From Ypsolopha sequella (lineage: Eukaryota > Arthropoda > Insecta > Lepidoptera > Ypsolophidae): DNA of 64,000 nt. Both the position numbers and the translations under genes were made by a program. Of this stretch, positions 35,701-46,600 are shown in pieces. Below the pieces are notes generated by a model. The model searched no databases and was not told the origin of the DNA. It saw nothing but the letters and a program-made list of their open reading frames with translations. The stretch is from positions 6,928,201 to 6,992,200 of the forward strand of contig OW204001.1 of NCBI GenBank assembly GCA_934047225.1, written 5' to 3'. The stretch's first letter is position 1. Each line of letters starts with the position of its first letter.

Positions 35701-37169
35701 ACGACACTCCAAGCCAAACCATCACCGATGAGAGATGATGAGCACGTTGAACGCGCGGGACACGCCTGCTCGCTTCATCACTGTTGTGAGCATACACCTT
35801 GTCATTTCATCTGAAAATAAGATTTCTCGGTATTTGTTTCCCGCACCGTTTCAACAAAACGTGTGATCGATGAAGCCAAATTTTTTTCAAACGAGCATTC
35901 AGGAAGTGTGCTGTTCTTTTACGGTAAGCCCGTAGCCCGAGGTCTTCATTCAACACCCTTTTCACAGTGGTTCTGTTTAATCCCATCTGACGAGCCAACA
36001 GTTTTTGCTTTCGCACGGGATTTCTTTGAATTCGCGCCTTGATGGCTTTGATCACCGCTGGATTGCGAACTGTACGAGGTCGCCCACTCCTCTCTCTGGC
36101 TTCTATTCTTGAATCTTCCTCGCATCGTTTAATAGTGCGATAAACGAACCTTTGTGTTATTTTCAAGTTTTTCAGAAGTTTGAAAATTTCACTTGCAGCG
36201 TATCCACAACGATGCAACGCAATTACAGCGACTGTCTTCTTTCTGTGTCCACTCCATGTTGAAAACTAAGGAAAAGTCTACAAAACCTATGTTTTTAAAA
36301 TCGTGAAACATTAAAAATTCGAACGTATTCTATTGTTCTTTTTTGTCTGCATTCCTAATTCAAAATGACAGTATTTATGACCCGACTACGTATCTATATT
36401 TCTCTGTTACCCTTCATAGAACTTCTTTTTTGTGACTTTTTTGTTTTCCGCCAGCAAACGTCTCCACTCAGTCCCAAAGACAATATAACCACTTCGCTCA
36501 GTCCCAACGAAGTGGTTATATTGTCTTTGAGTCCCAAGTTTAGCTGCCACGAATGTTGACGCAACTTCATAAGAATAAAAATCCATTTTTTTATTGATTT
36601 ACAAATGACAAAGAATATTAATAAGATAAATGACTGACATCGTTACTATGACGATTTCATTAGTTTTTTCGATTGGAATTACATTTTATAAGACACGATA
36701 TACTTTTGTCCTTCCATTGTTAACATTAGCCATTCACCTTCCAGGTGAGACGGTGCAAAGTTTGCTGAAAGAAGCTCTAGAAGCCAGGAAACGAGCTTAC
36801 TGTCCATACTCGAAGTTCTCTGTCGGCGCCGCCATAGTCACTGAGAAGGACAATAAAGTGTACACCGGATGCAACATAGAGAACGCTGCTTTCAGTCCAT
36901 CGATATGCGCTGAGAGAGCGGCAATCTCTAAGGCCGTATGCGACGGTTACTTAAGGTTCAAAATGGTGGCTGTTGTCGCTCACCAGGAGAACACGTTCAC
37001 AGGTCCGTGTGGTGTCTGTAGACAGACTCTGAACGAGTTCCGAGGGTCGGACGGAGACATAGAGATCTATCTGAGCAAGCCTACGCTGGACAAGGTTCTA
37101 TGTACAACGCTATCGAAAATGCTGCCGCTATCGTTTGTTAGTTACACGAAAGACAGCGTGGTTACCTAG
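32777..37169 (+). CDS. CDA: Cytidine deaminase (complete, two exons)
   Basis: Exon 1 is 32777-32813 (MDVYEIVDFQSL plus one base, donor GTAAGT); exon 2 is 36745-37169 after the acceptor TTCCAG. Phases join to give 153 residues, close to the usual 135-150. It is a homotetrameric zinc hydrolase of pyrimidine salvage, deaminating cytidine and deoxycytidine to uridine and deoxyuridine in the cytosol. Diagnostic: AYCPYSKFSVGAA (30-42), GCNIENAAFSPSICAERAA (54-72) with zinc ligand C67 and catalytic E69, and PCGVCRQ (100-106) with ligands C101 and C104. Exon 1 rests on the start, donor, phase and lead into the conserved helix, not on direct homology. AATAAA lies at 37239-37244. It lies between the convergent tails of the two Tor genes. 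Confidence 0.9.
33169..34193. mobile_element. 1025 bp DNA transposon with long terminal inverted repeats
   Basis: Ends CAGGGTGG and CCACCCTG, flanked by TA on each side. Inverted repeats run inward for about 280 bp (left AATTCAAGGGCCCTGGAGGG pairs with right CCCTCCAGGGCCCTTGAATT; left GATTATTGTTCAGGATAAAA pairs with right TTTTATCCTGAACAATAATC). The unique centre (about 33490-33890) has one 69-codon frame with no recognised domain. TA flanks suggest mobilisation by a Tc1/mariner-type transposase. Confidence 0.8.
34900..35219 (+). mobile_element. LINE/SINE 3' tail fragment
   Basis: GGTTGTCTGGAAGAAATCGC then AGTGATAAGGCCGCC and a GTGTACAATAAAGAG end with (CTTGT) repeats to 35219. The GGTTGCCTGGAAGA motif recurs at about 41387 and 54840. 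The mariner at 35223 is inserted directly at its end. Confidence 0.5.
35223..36390 (-). mobile_element. mariner-superfamily transposon, probably maT/DD37D, defective
   Basis: Ends CGAAGCCGGGTCATAAATTC (left) and TATTTATGACCCGACTACG (right) are inverted repeats flanked by TA (35221-35222, 36391-36392). Minus strand: a helix-turn-helix half (frame 35807-36217, SGRPRTVRNP, LARQMGLNRTTVKRVLNEDLGL), a middle part reading FQQDSAPVDKAKSTQNWLDA, and a C-terminal frame (NPLDYKIWQYLEEKACAKPHENLE, PRRLRACI). The spacing from the D of QQDSAP to the D of NPLDY fits DD37D, allowing for a frameshift near 35480. The ORF is broken in at least two places. Confidence 0.82.
36475..36529. repeat. perfect 22 bp inverted repeat (hairpin)
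   Basis: Arms 36475-36496 and 36508-36529 (AAGACAATATAACCACTTCG side and its exact complement) around an 11-base loop CTCAGTCCCAA. The word GTCCCAA occurs before, inside and after the hairpin. It lies about 80 bp right of the mariner end and 215 bp before CDA exon 2. Confidence 0.8.
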
Positions 37170-37606
37170 AAAGGTATTCTAGAAAGATTATAGGTAAATG
37201 AAATGTGACAAGAATGAGGTGAGAGCAGTGATATGAAAAATAAAAGAATACTCATAAATACTGATTTACTCTTCACTTAAACTTAACTTACAATATACAT
37301 AACTTTAGTTTAGAGAGGTATTTTACATTATCTTGTATTTTACAAGTTTAATAATATAACGGTTTAAAATTAACTTTTTCAAACGTAAAGCACTCGCTTG
37401 ACCTACAAGGTGTAGCTATGCGATACTTTTAGATATTCAATCAATTAATAAAACTGTCTTAAATAAGATAATATGCAACAACAAAATGATAACAGTATTA
37501 TCCTAATCCTTGCATTTGCAGCATGACACGTTTCACCAATATTTCAACTTTGGCAGTGGATTGGCTCTATATTACAAGTAACAAATAAAATAACACAAAA
37601 GATCAC
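37170..37606. other. short convergent intergenic region, CDA / Tor copy B
   Basis: 437 bp between the CDA stop (plus) and the Tor copy B stop (minus). The CDA AATAAA is at 37239-37244. On the minus strand an ATTAAA (37347-37352) is the best Tor copy B candidate. The two 3' ends would then lie within about 100 bp of each other. No other feature seen. Confidence 0.5.
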
Positions 37607-40600
37607 TTACCAAAACGGACACCAACCTATATAGCACTGACAAAGATTCTCATTGTTCGTCGCCTGACGAATTAACAGATCCACTTGTTTGTTCACACTG
37701 ACACTCTCCTCCACGTAGGGGAAGTCCCTGCCAGTCAACTTGTCTCTTATCCTGTTAATGATCTGCAACGCTCGTTTGTTCAGGTTTATTTCGACCGGTA
37801 CTTCTACGGACTCGTTGATGTGCAGGTGATGTCGGCTCCGACTGGGTAGTGTGGAGGGGGAGTCAGGGTCGGTGCTGCAGAGAGAGGTCTCGGACATGGA
37901 GTGGCGACCTGTCTCCACTAATCTCCAGTTCAGTAGCGGGTCGTATACGAAAGCTTCGAGTACGGCCATCACACTGTCCTTGTGGTTGTGTAGTACTTCC
38001 ATTACTGACTCGCAAGTGCGGCGGTACGTGCCTTCGATGCCCGTCACCTGTAAATAGTACCATTTTAGAAAAGCTTATATGGTCATGACATGAATCCCCG
38101 AACTGTGAAATGCAAATGTGATTTAAAATGTGGTACACCAACGTTTCATCGACGATTATTACGTCCCAACGTGATGGATAGTGAGCCCTATCGCCGTTCT
38201 TCGTGCACAAATACACTTCTTTCCTCACGATGTTTTCCTTGACTGTTCAGCAAGTGGTAAGTATTAAATACTATGCACATAAATTCTGGAAAACTCATTG
38301 GTGCATGCCCGACCGGGGATCGAACATGAATCTCAAGATTGAGAGGTTCCACCCCTGAGCTACCGTCGCCTATCTGAAGAAATTGGCAATGAAATCTCGT
38401 TCACCGTTCAGAAGCTTCTGTGGTATATTGATTAGATTTAACTTAGGCTATATTTCTGGGTAAAAACATACTACAGAGTCGACGAAACGTCAAGCACACA
38501 AGCGTTAAGGTATGTTGTATATTTTTACGCTATTAATTATATAAAATTTAAATCCTATTTTAATGAGTGCTCTCAAAACAAGGGCATCTGGTACAGGAAC
38601 ATTGTAGAAGAACCACCTCGCGTACCTTGGTTCGCCTCAAGACACCTCCACAGAAAATATCTAGTTATATGTTTCCGAACTCGAACTTACCACATCCCAC
38701 TTAACAAGTTTAACTTCATCATGAAAAAATGAGACGATCCAAACTGTACACGATGTGAGAGAGAAGAGGACCTCCTACACTTAGTACTCGAGTGTAAAAT
38801 CAACAAACAATGTAGGTTGGATTTCTTATATGAAACTCGGTGCTCTACTGGCGATTTTCTCTTCTTTCTCCATCAAATCTTAAGTTCAGGGTTCACGGCC
38901 GAATATAGTGTTAGATTTGTAAGTTTCGTATTATACTCACTGAACCTTAGATCTGAATATTATAAAAATACTTATAGTAGTAATCCCAACTGTTTTACAC
39001 ATCATCATAACATCTAAAGTTTAAGCAACATTGTAATTATTTTTAAGCCAAATTAATCTTAAGATGTATGGCTTATAACATAAACAAGATTAAAAAAAAA
39101 GACCCGAATCATATACTCAAAAACATCCTAGTACGCTGACCTCCATGATTGACCCTACAGGGCTAGAGGTTACCAGATCAAGTGTTGTTGTGTAATTTAT
39201 CGTTTGTTATGATTTTAATGGTATGATTGTTGACTTTTAATCATCTATTTAGCTCTCTAACGATCATTGTATGTTTGATCACACAGCTTGAATCGTAAAG
39301 GTAACTCTGGCCCCCTTATTATCTAACTTCAACATCTATCGCTATCGCTTTTACATGTATCGTGATTGGCTAGAAATAACATCACATCATTTTTAGCCAT
39401 GCCTTTTAAAGGGTTAGCAATAGACATTGAAGGTAGACAATAAGGCCCTAAGTCTACTCTCAGTAGGGTTGCCAGATGGGAAAACCAAAATATCTGAGCG
39501 AAATTTCAAAGTCGGGATTTTGGGATTCTGGTCGGGACAAACAAATACTAGGAAAAAAAACATGTGTTATTATTAAAATTAAAGTAATTACAACAAAAAC
39601 CTTTTTTGCCCGCCGACCGTTATAATTGTTATTTGTTGGGACAATTCGTATTTTGTCGGGACTCTGGACATCATATGAAATGTCGGGACAATCCCGACGA
39701 ATCCCGACCACCTGGCAACCCTAACCCTCAGTAGCGACCTATCACCTTTTCCTAATAATCTCTAGCTAGGTGCAATATAAAAATATATTACGTAGTTCTT
39801 GCGTTATAAGTAATCAATTAGAAACATTAACAACCTATTTACAAGAAGAGAAGAAGAGCGGCCAAACGCTATAGACGATAAATCAAAATGAAGATATGGA
39901 CAAAGCACGTAAAAAGGATAAACTGTCATTATATTTCTTACTCTCACTTGCCAAAGAAAAACTCACCTCCATAGCATTGATCAACATCCTGGTCAACCTA
40001 AAAGGTATTTTCTCCGGGAACTTCTCTCTAGCCAATGTCACCTCGAAGCAGTCGCCGAAGTCTATATGCAGGACCTTCCCGGTAACTCTGTGTAACATTA
40101 TATTCGAAGGGTGTCTGTCTCCGAGACCCAGGATGTATCCGACCATGCTCATGACGGCCAGAGACCGGGTGTAGTTGTTGCGTCGGTCGAACCAGATTTC
40201 GGCTGACGGAGATTTGAGCCAGAGCAGCCTTTGTAGGTCGTTGCCGGGTGTTTGTGAAAGTGTGTGTTCGAACACTTCTACCTGTGAATGATAAATCATG
40301 CTGAGGATTTGACTAGTTATGGAATCAAATACAGGGTATTACCCAAAATTATAGGTTTCTTTTTACGCTTCCGTAACCGAAGGGTGCCAAAGTAACTAAG
40401 CCTTTGCTGTCTGTCTGTCCATCAGTCACAGCACGGGAGGTCTACAGCTTCAGCCGTTATAGGTAGCCAGTTGTAAATGTTACTATGGCTTCCATCACGG
40501 CAAATAATAAAAATTAGAGTTCCGTACTCGAGGGTGCCGAATTGTTTGTCAGGCGCTACTATTTTAGCGCGTTGTTTCTAGACTGTTATTTACCTACGGA

Positions 40601-43600
40601 ATGGTCGTACGGAACCCTTTGTGTACGAGTCCGACACGCACTAGGCCAAATTATTGTTATTTACATTCCACGCAATATTTCATCAATGAAAGGGAACATG
40701 TATAGCGGAACCTGTATTCACAATAACAAAATTGTTCTTTAAAAAGGTTTACAAAACAACTTGGACGATTGAGCTACAAATTTATTTAGGTACAGAGCAA
40801 TCTAGAAGATTTTAGAAAAAAGTCAGATATACTATAGTTGTTGCTTAGGTACATTTTGATTTATTGCTTATATTGAATGGTCTTGAAATTCTTAAGGTCT
40901 TATAACGATTATTACCTTCTGCATCAACATCAACTTCTGTAAATCAGACGCCATCCTCATCATGATCTGCTGTTCTGTGCTCAGTGCCATTCTGTTAGTT
41001 TTCTTCTCCCGATAGTCACTTATCAGGTTATACAGCGTGTCGCAATGGGGCACCCATCCTATCAACCCCGAGTTTGTGGACAAGGGCACCACGGCATATC
41101 TCTGTATCGCCAAGTCATGTCTGTAAGTATTTGCGTCGGACTTGAGCAGCGTATTGACTAGACCGAACAATTGCATGACTCTTTCGTCTTGCCGTAAATC
41201 TTCGTGCCCCTTTAGCAAGAACATGTAGTCTTTGCCATCGGAACCGTGAATTGTGAGTCGGCGGGGACGTTGTTTCGACTTTATTACCTGAAAATAAATT
41301 ATATTTTTATAACTCATAAATACTCATAATTGAAGTATTATTTAAATTATGTTAATTTCATTAATATATCTTTCTTTCACCCTAAGGTTGCCTGGAAGAT
41401 ATTGCTATTAGCAATAAGTGCCGCCTTGCCCACAATGTTTTTTTATCATTTATTTATTTAATTATACAAGAACCTTAAACCTACTTACAGTTTTATAACA
41501 ACTTGCAGGTTAAGACAATACTACATAATAAAATTACATATAATACCTACTACTTTATTTAATAAACCTTATATAATTAACTAATTAAAAAAGTTACGCA
41601 CACTTGCAGCAAATTTTGTGAGTGTGGTGTAAAAAATGTCAACTTCTTGACACTGAGCGATCAGTTCATTCAAAAGTGTACACGCATGGAAAGTGGGAGC
41701 GTAACGAGCATGCGCACCACACCCGTCACGAAAAGGGAGATTAAGTAGTTTAATTTATTTTTTCTTAGTTTAATACTTTTTATGAAAATGCGAAAAAATG
41801 TAATAAAGAAAAAAAATCTAGGTCTAGCATAAGTTCTGTCCCTCACTGACCTCCATACCACTGGACCAGTTACCACTGGAATGGCATTGGCGGATACAGG
41901 CTATTGGGGCCACGCCGCCCCCCCTAAAACACCAAGGTATCCCATACAAATGACTTTTCAATTCGATTCAGGTGCACTTTTATATAGCATATGTAGGTAT
42001 ATAAGGTATAGATAGTTTTGCAAAACAAACTCCTCAAGGTTTACGGCGCATAAACTTTTATTTGTTGCTTTGTGATAAACATTGTCCGAATGGCCCCCCA
42101 AAATTAAATCCTGGATCAGCCCTTGGGGTGAGGTTGCTCGGTACAAATGACAGCTACATAAACTTTGGCGATTTGAAGCGCCACCGGCGAAGTTCTCTGG
42201 AACCATTTTTGACGTTTAATGCAAAAGTCTTCTAATCCGAGATTATCGCGCATTTTGATTGACATCACGTCACCGTCGACTTGCGCCCATTGCTAAAATT
42301 TAAGTTCCAATGAACTTCGTAGCTGGCTGCCTATGATAAAATGGCGTAAATCTAATAGGCACAAAGATAATTTGACAGCCGCCTGTCCAGTGGGAATAGT
42401 ACAGAGGTCAGTGTCTATCCCCTTTTTGGAATGAATTTTAAATAAAGCATGTATCCATAGATATAAAATAATATTATTTATATTTTTATGATGTAATCCC
42501 AGAAAAGTTCCAGTAGTGCCATCTAGTGGTGAAAGCATGATAATTAAGTTGCTATAAATGTGCGCTATCCTAATGACATCCTGGTTGGGCGCATACGGCA
42601 CGGCGAGCTCCAGGTCGCGACAGTTGAGCAGTCTCTGGCTCACGTACTGCAGTTCTAAGGAGGTGAGCGTGCCGTGACGCCATCTAGTGGTAGATGTTAC
42701 TCACTTGCAAGTTGCTATGAATGTGCGCTATCCTAATGACTTCCTGGTTGGGTGCATACGAGCCCGGCACGGCGAGCTCCAGGTCGCGACAGTTGAGCAG
42801 TCTCTGGCTCACGTACTGCAGCTCCAAGGAGGTCAGAGTGCGGAATTGAGCCGCAATGCGACGGAACACGTGGTAGTAGAGGTCCCACGCTTGATTCAGG
42901 TTGCTGTCGTTGCCATGCTCCTGGAAATTAATAGATTGAGTTTATATATGTTGACGCAGCGCAAAATAAAAAGGGGTTTTATAGCTATTTATAAAAGTGA
43001 TACCTTTACTTAATTTAAATATAATTACAATAAATGCTTGTTAAAATGTGACTAAGAGCGTTTATTCACGGACCGAAGAAGCGGCCCGTGTGTGTAGATA
43101 AACGTTTGTCCATACGACGTCCGACTAATCCTTAATTGAATATGAAACCGTTCCCGGGGCGTCATTTTGAATTTGATTTTTCTAAAAATTTACGAATATA
43201 ATACTTAAATCATTTTCTAAATGTAATTTTTACCTTATACCGATTGCACCAATCCTGTGCTTCTCTCAGATCTCGTCCGTACATCTGAACGAACGAATGC
43301 TCTTTAAGCGTCTGCGGACCGCGCTCTAACATCGCATGCATCGGCTCTAGGGTTTTGAACATGCCTTTTATGTCTTTTTCACTATAATACAACCTGAAAA
43401 CGAAATTATTCTCTTTAAATATATCTCGCATTCTGAAATTATTGCAAAGAACATTAGCAGCAAGTTATATATTTGTATACCTTGATGCTTCATCCAAAGC
43501 GATGAACCATTGATCGTGCCACAAGATGGCCACCCGAATCAACTCTTCCGATATAATCGCAGCTTGAGTGACCAGGTTCTGAGAGTGTGAGCACATCGAC

Positions 43601-46600
43601 TTCAATATCTGATTGGCGGCAGTCTTGCGCGCGAGGAACGAAGATTTCGAAGCCACTGTCAGTGGATAAACTAAAGCTTGAGGGTGGAATTTACCGACAT
43701 CTATTAGTAGGGAATGCACAAGTTTCGCAACCAATGGCCGTGGACTGTCGATCCTGGCTATCAGCTGCGGAATCACTTGCAGCCAAATATTGATTTCAAT
43801 CTTCCTTATTCCTTCGAACAGCGTCTCATAGATAGCGGGGTGGTGGCCGTAGTCGAACCACAAAGTGAGGAGTCTCAGTGTGTCTTGAAGAGAATTTCCA
43901 TGCGAAAGGTTTATAGACTTGAAGAAGCCTTCAACAGCCGGTACCACGTATTGATGGAGGAAATCGGCGCGCGAGACCTTTTTTTCCCCTGAACTGCCAG
44001 TTAAACTGCTCTCTGACGTATTGTCTTGCTGTTTGTAGAAAAGCACAGTTTCGAAGTTCATGTAAGCCCAGGCGTGCCAGGCTTTGTACCAGTCCGGGGC
44101 AAGAACGGTCGCGGCCGCGTAGTTCCGAAGTATCTCCGGGATAGACAACTCGTTAATCTCTTGAAGATTTTCACACCAAGACCCGAGCTTCAGGTGGCAT
44201 CGCGCCAGCAGTCTGCAGTGGTCTTCGTCACCGTTGCCTGCGCCTTCGACGTATCGCTGTAGAAGATCATAGGCGAAGCGCTTTTCGCCGCCGACCCAAA
44301 GGTTTTTCGTATATGTCAGGATAACTCTCGGTTCGTGGAGCGATAGCACTAAATCGGAATTGTTACTCGGGTCGTTCCCAAGGACTGTGGTTAGCACTTT
44401 ATGAGCTTGCGCTAAGGCCCCGCTCTTTCTGCTCAAAGAAGCGAATTTCAGCCAAGTGATAAAGTCATCTCGAGGAGGCAAAACTAAGCTGCGTATTTGC
44501 AACATCTTCCTCCAGTCTTCGAGTAACCTCTGTCCTCCTTGGAGCCTCATCCACCAAGCTTGACGTATCACATTCCTTCTCTCTTCTACCAATTTATATG
44601 ACACAACTTCCTCCAATTCTGCCAACAACTGAGCATTGACTAGAGCACCATACGCTCTTTGATAGCTTTCACCGGCAACAGCAGTCAGCTCAGAGTCGAG
44701 TAGAGTTCTAGCTTGATCTACAAAATTTCTTGATTCAACCCACTGACTGTTATGAATAGCCAGAATAGCCCTGTAAAATGCACCATCCTGGGTGTTTTCA
44801 GGGATGACTTCCACGTGCTTTTTCATGGACTCCCACTGTTGCAGACCCCAGGAGGCGGCTGCAGCGATTTTAGCCGATTTCTTCCTCATCTCTTCAGACA
44901 TGTTATCCCATTGATCGGTGGTGATATTGTGTAGTTTTCCCCAGTCTCCTAGAGCTTCTAGACAACGCATTTGTCCAAGCCTCGACTCAGCGTCTTGCGG
45001 TTCAGTTTCTAGCTTCTTGTTGTAAAGGTCGAGCGCTTGGTCCCAGTTGTGTAACTTCTCGTACCACCTGACGTGGACGTTTAACGAAGTGTTACCACTT
45101 TTTCTCTGCAGCATAACTTTCTCTAGCAGACCGTTTGCTGCTTCTTGCTGTTGTAGCTTATTGTTAATGTGGATAAGAGCTTCTACTACTTGCGATGTCG
45201 GATTGCTTCTGTATTCTTCTTCCTAGGAGTAAACGAAGTCGTAATTATTAAAACACTATAACAACGAATATACTTTTGTAAACAATGCAAGAGAATGAAA
45301 ACAGAGTTACATAGCTTACTTTGTAATAAATAGCCTTCGCATAAGCTCTGCAGCTAATGGCCCTATCTCCCAACAGCTTAGCTGATATCGGCAACGATCC
45401 TTTCTCACAATGCTCCATGAACTCAGCCAGATTTAGCACAGTTAGAGCTAGTTCAGGCGCATCGGGCGCTGTCAGCGCTTGTTCTAGCGCCGTGACCAGT
45501 TCGTTGCGGGATCCCTCGTCCAACTCCGTCCAACACGACATGAATGCAGCGTTAAATAAGTCGCTCGCTAGCTGGGGATAGTGGTGGGCCAGGTTGGAGC
45601 ACGCTCTACAAAAACAAATCAAAAAATCTATGAAAAACCGATCAAGATTTTTTCAACGAAAAAAAGTTAAAATTGTTTAGAAAATATGTTTGCGGGTATT
45701 CGGCAAAAACATTACGAGTGCTTGGTACTTTGTCCCACTACCTTCTTTAAAAATATTAAATGCACCGCGTCGCGTCTGTCTGTGCGTTAATAACTTGAGA
45801 AACACTAAATGTTACGTCAAGAAATGGGCAACAGGAATTTTAAGTAATTGCTTCTTATTATTAAATAATAGACTTTAATGATAAATTACTGTTTATAATA
45901 ATTATGTTTTCAATATTCAGCAATAGATGTCGCTTTTATAAACCATTTCTTGTTGACACAAGTACAGTACCTTATAGCAGGGCTGTGCGACTCTGAGAGC
46001 AAGCCGACGCTCAGGCGCCGCAGCCACTCAAGCCAGTCATCCTTGGAAAGCCTGCTGCCGACCGACCAGCACTTGCGCAGGTTTTCGGCATTCACGGCCA
46101 GCTTCTTGAGCGTTTGTGTGTCGCTAGATGTCGCCACAACCTGGAACAGATGACGGGAACTAAAGTTCAGGTCTGGACAGAAGGCGCCCGGGAAGTAGCT
46201 TTCACCTAGTGGCCCGCGTGAAGTCTTTTGAATACCCCAAACTGCATACGACAGGATTACGATACAAAATATGAAGGTCGACACAACATTTATCTAGGAG
46301 GGGTTGTCAAGTGTCTAGTAAATATAAGTTAAATAATGCGCGTATGAATCTTCGCCACTCTTCATCGGCAATGGTCGCACTTCCACTTTCTATAAAATCA
46401 ATGACAGATAGTGTACGTCCGGTCGGCTGAAAACAACCAGAATTGCTTCCGGTTCCGATTTTTTGCACATGTTCTAAAATTACTTTCCTTTTCTCTCTCT
46501 AATACGTTTTTAAATTATTCGGCTTATTACAATTTATGATTCGGCTCGTTTTCGAGAATACGAACACTGGCAAAGATTTTAATGCGCGTTATATCTTTAG

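Larger units (their letters stand above)
32814..36744. other. CDA intron (3.9 kb)
   Basis: Largely transposons: a long-TIR element (33169-34193), a LINE/SINE-type tail (about 34900-35219), a mariner relative (35223-36390) and a perfect short hairpin (36475-36529). 34200-34900 is AT-rich with nothing recognised. Confidence 0.6.

Noticed and set aside
36630..36744. Upstream extension of the cytidine deaminase frame with a hydrophobic N-terminus (possible signal anchor)
   Set aside because: This stretch ends in a pyrimidine-rich CACCTTCCAG acceptor exactly at the start of conserved sequence, and exon 1 at 32777 joins in phase. The extension is intron read-through.
42293..42643. 116-codon minus-strand frame as an alternative Tor exon
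   Set aside because: It is the decayed exon 8 duplicate plus intron; acceptor and donor are both missing.
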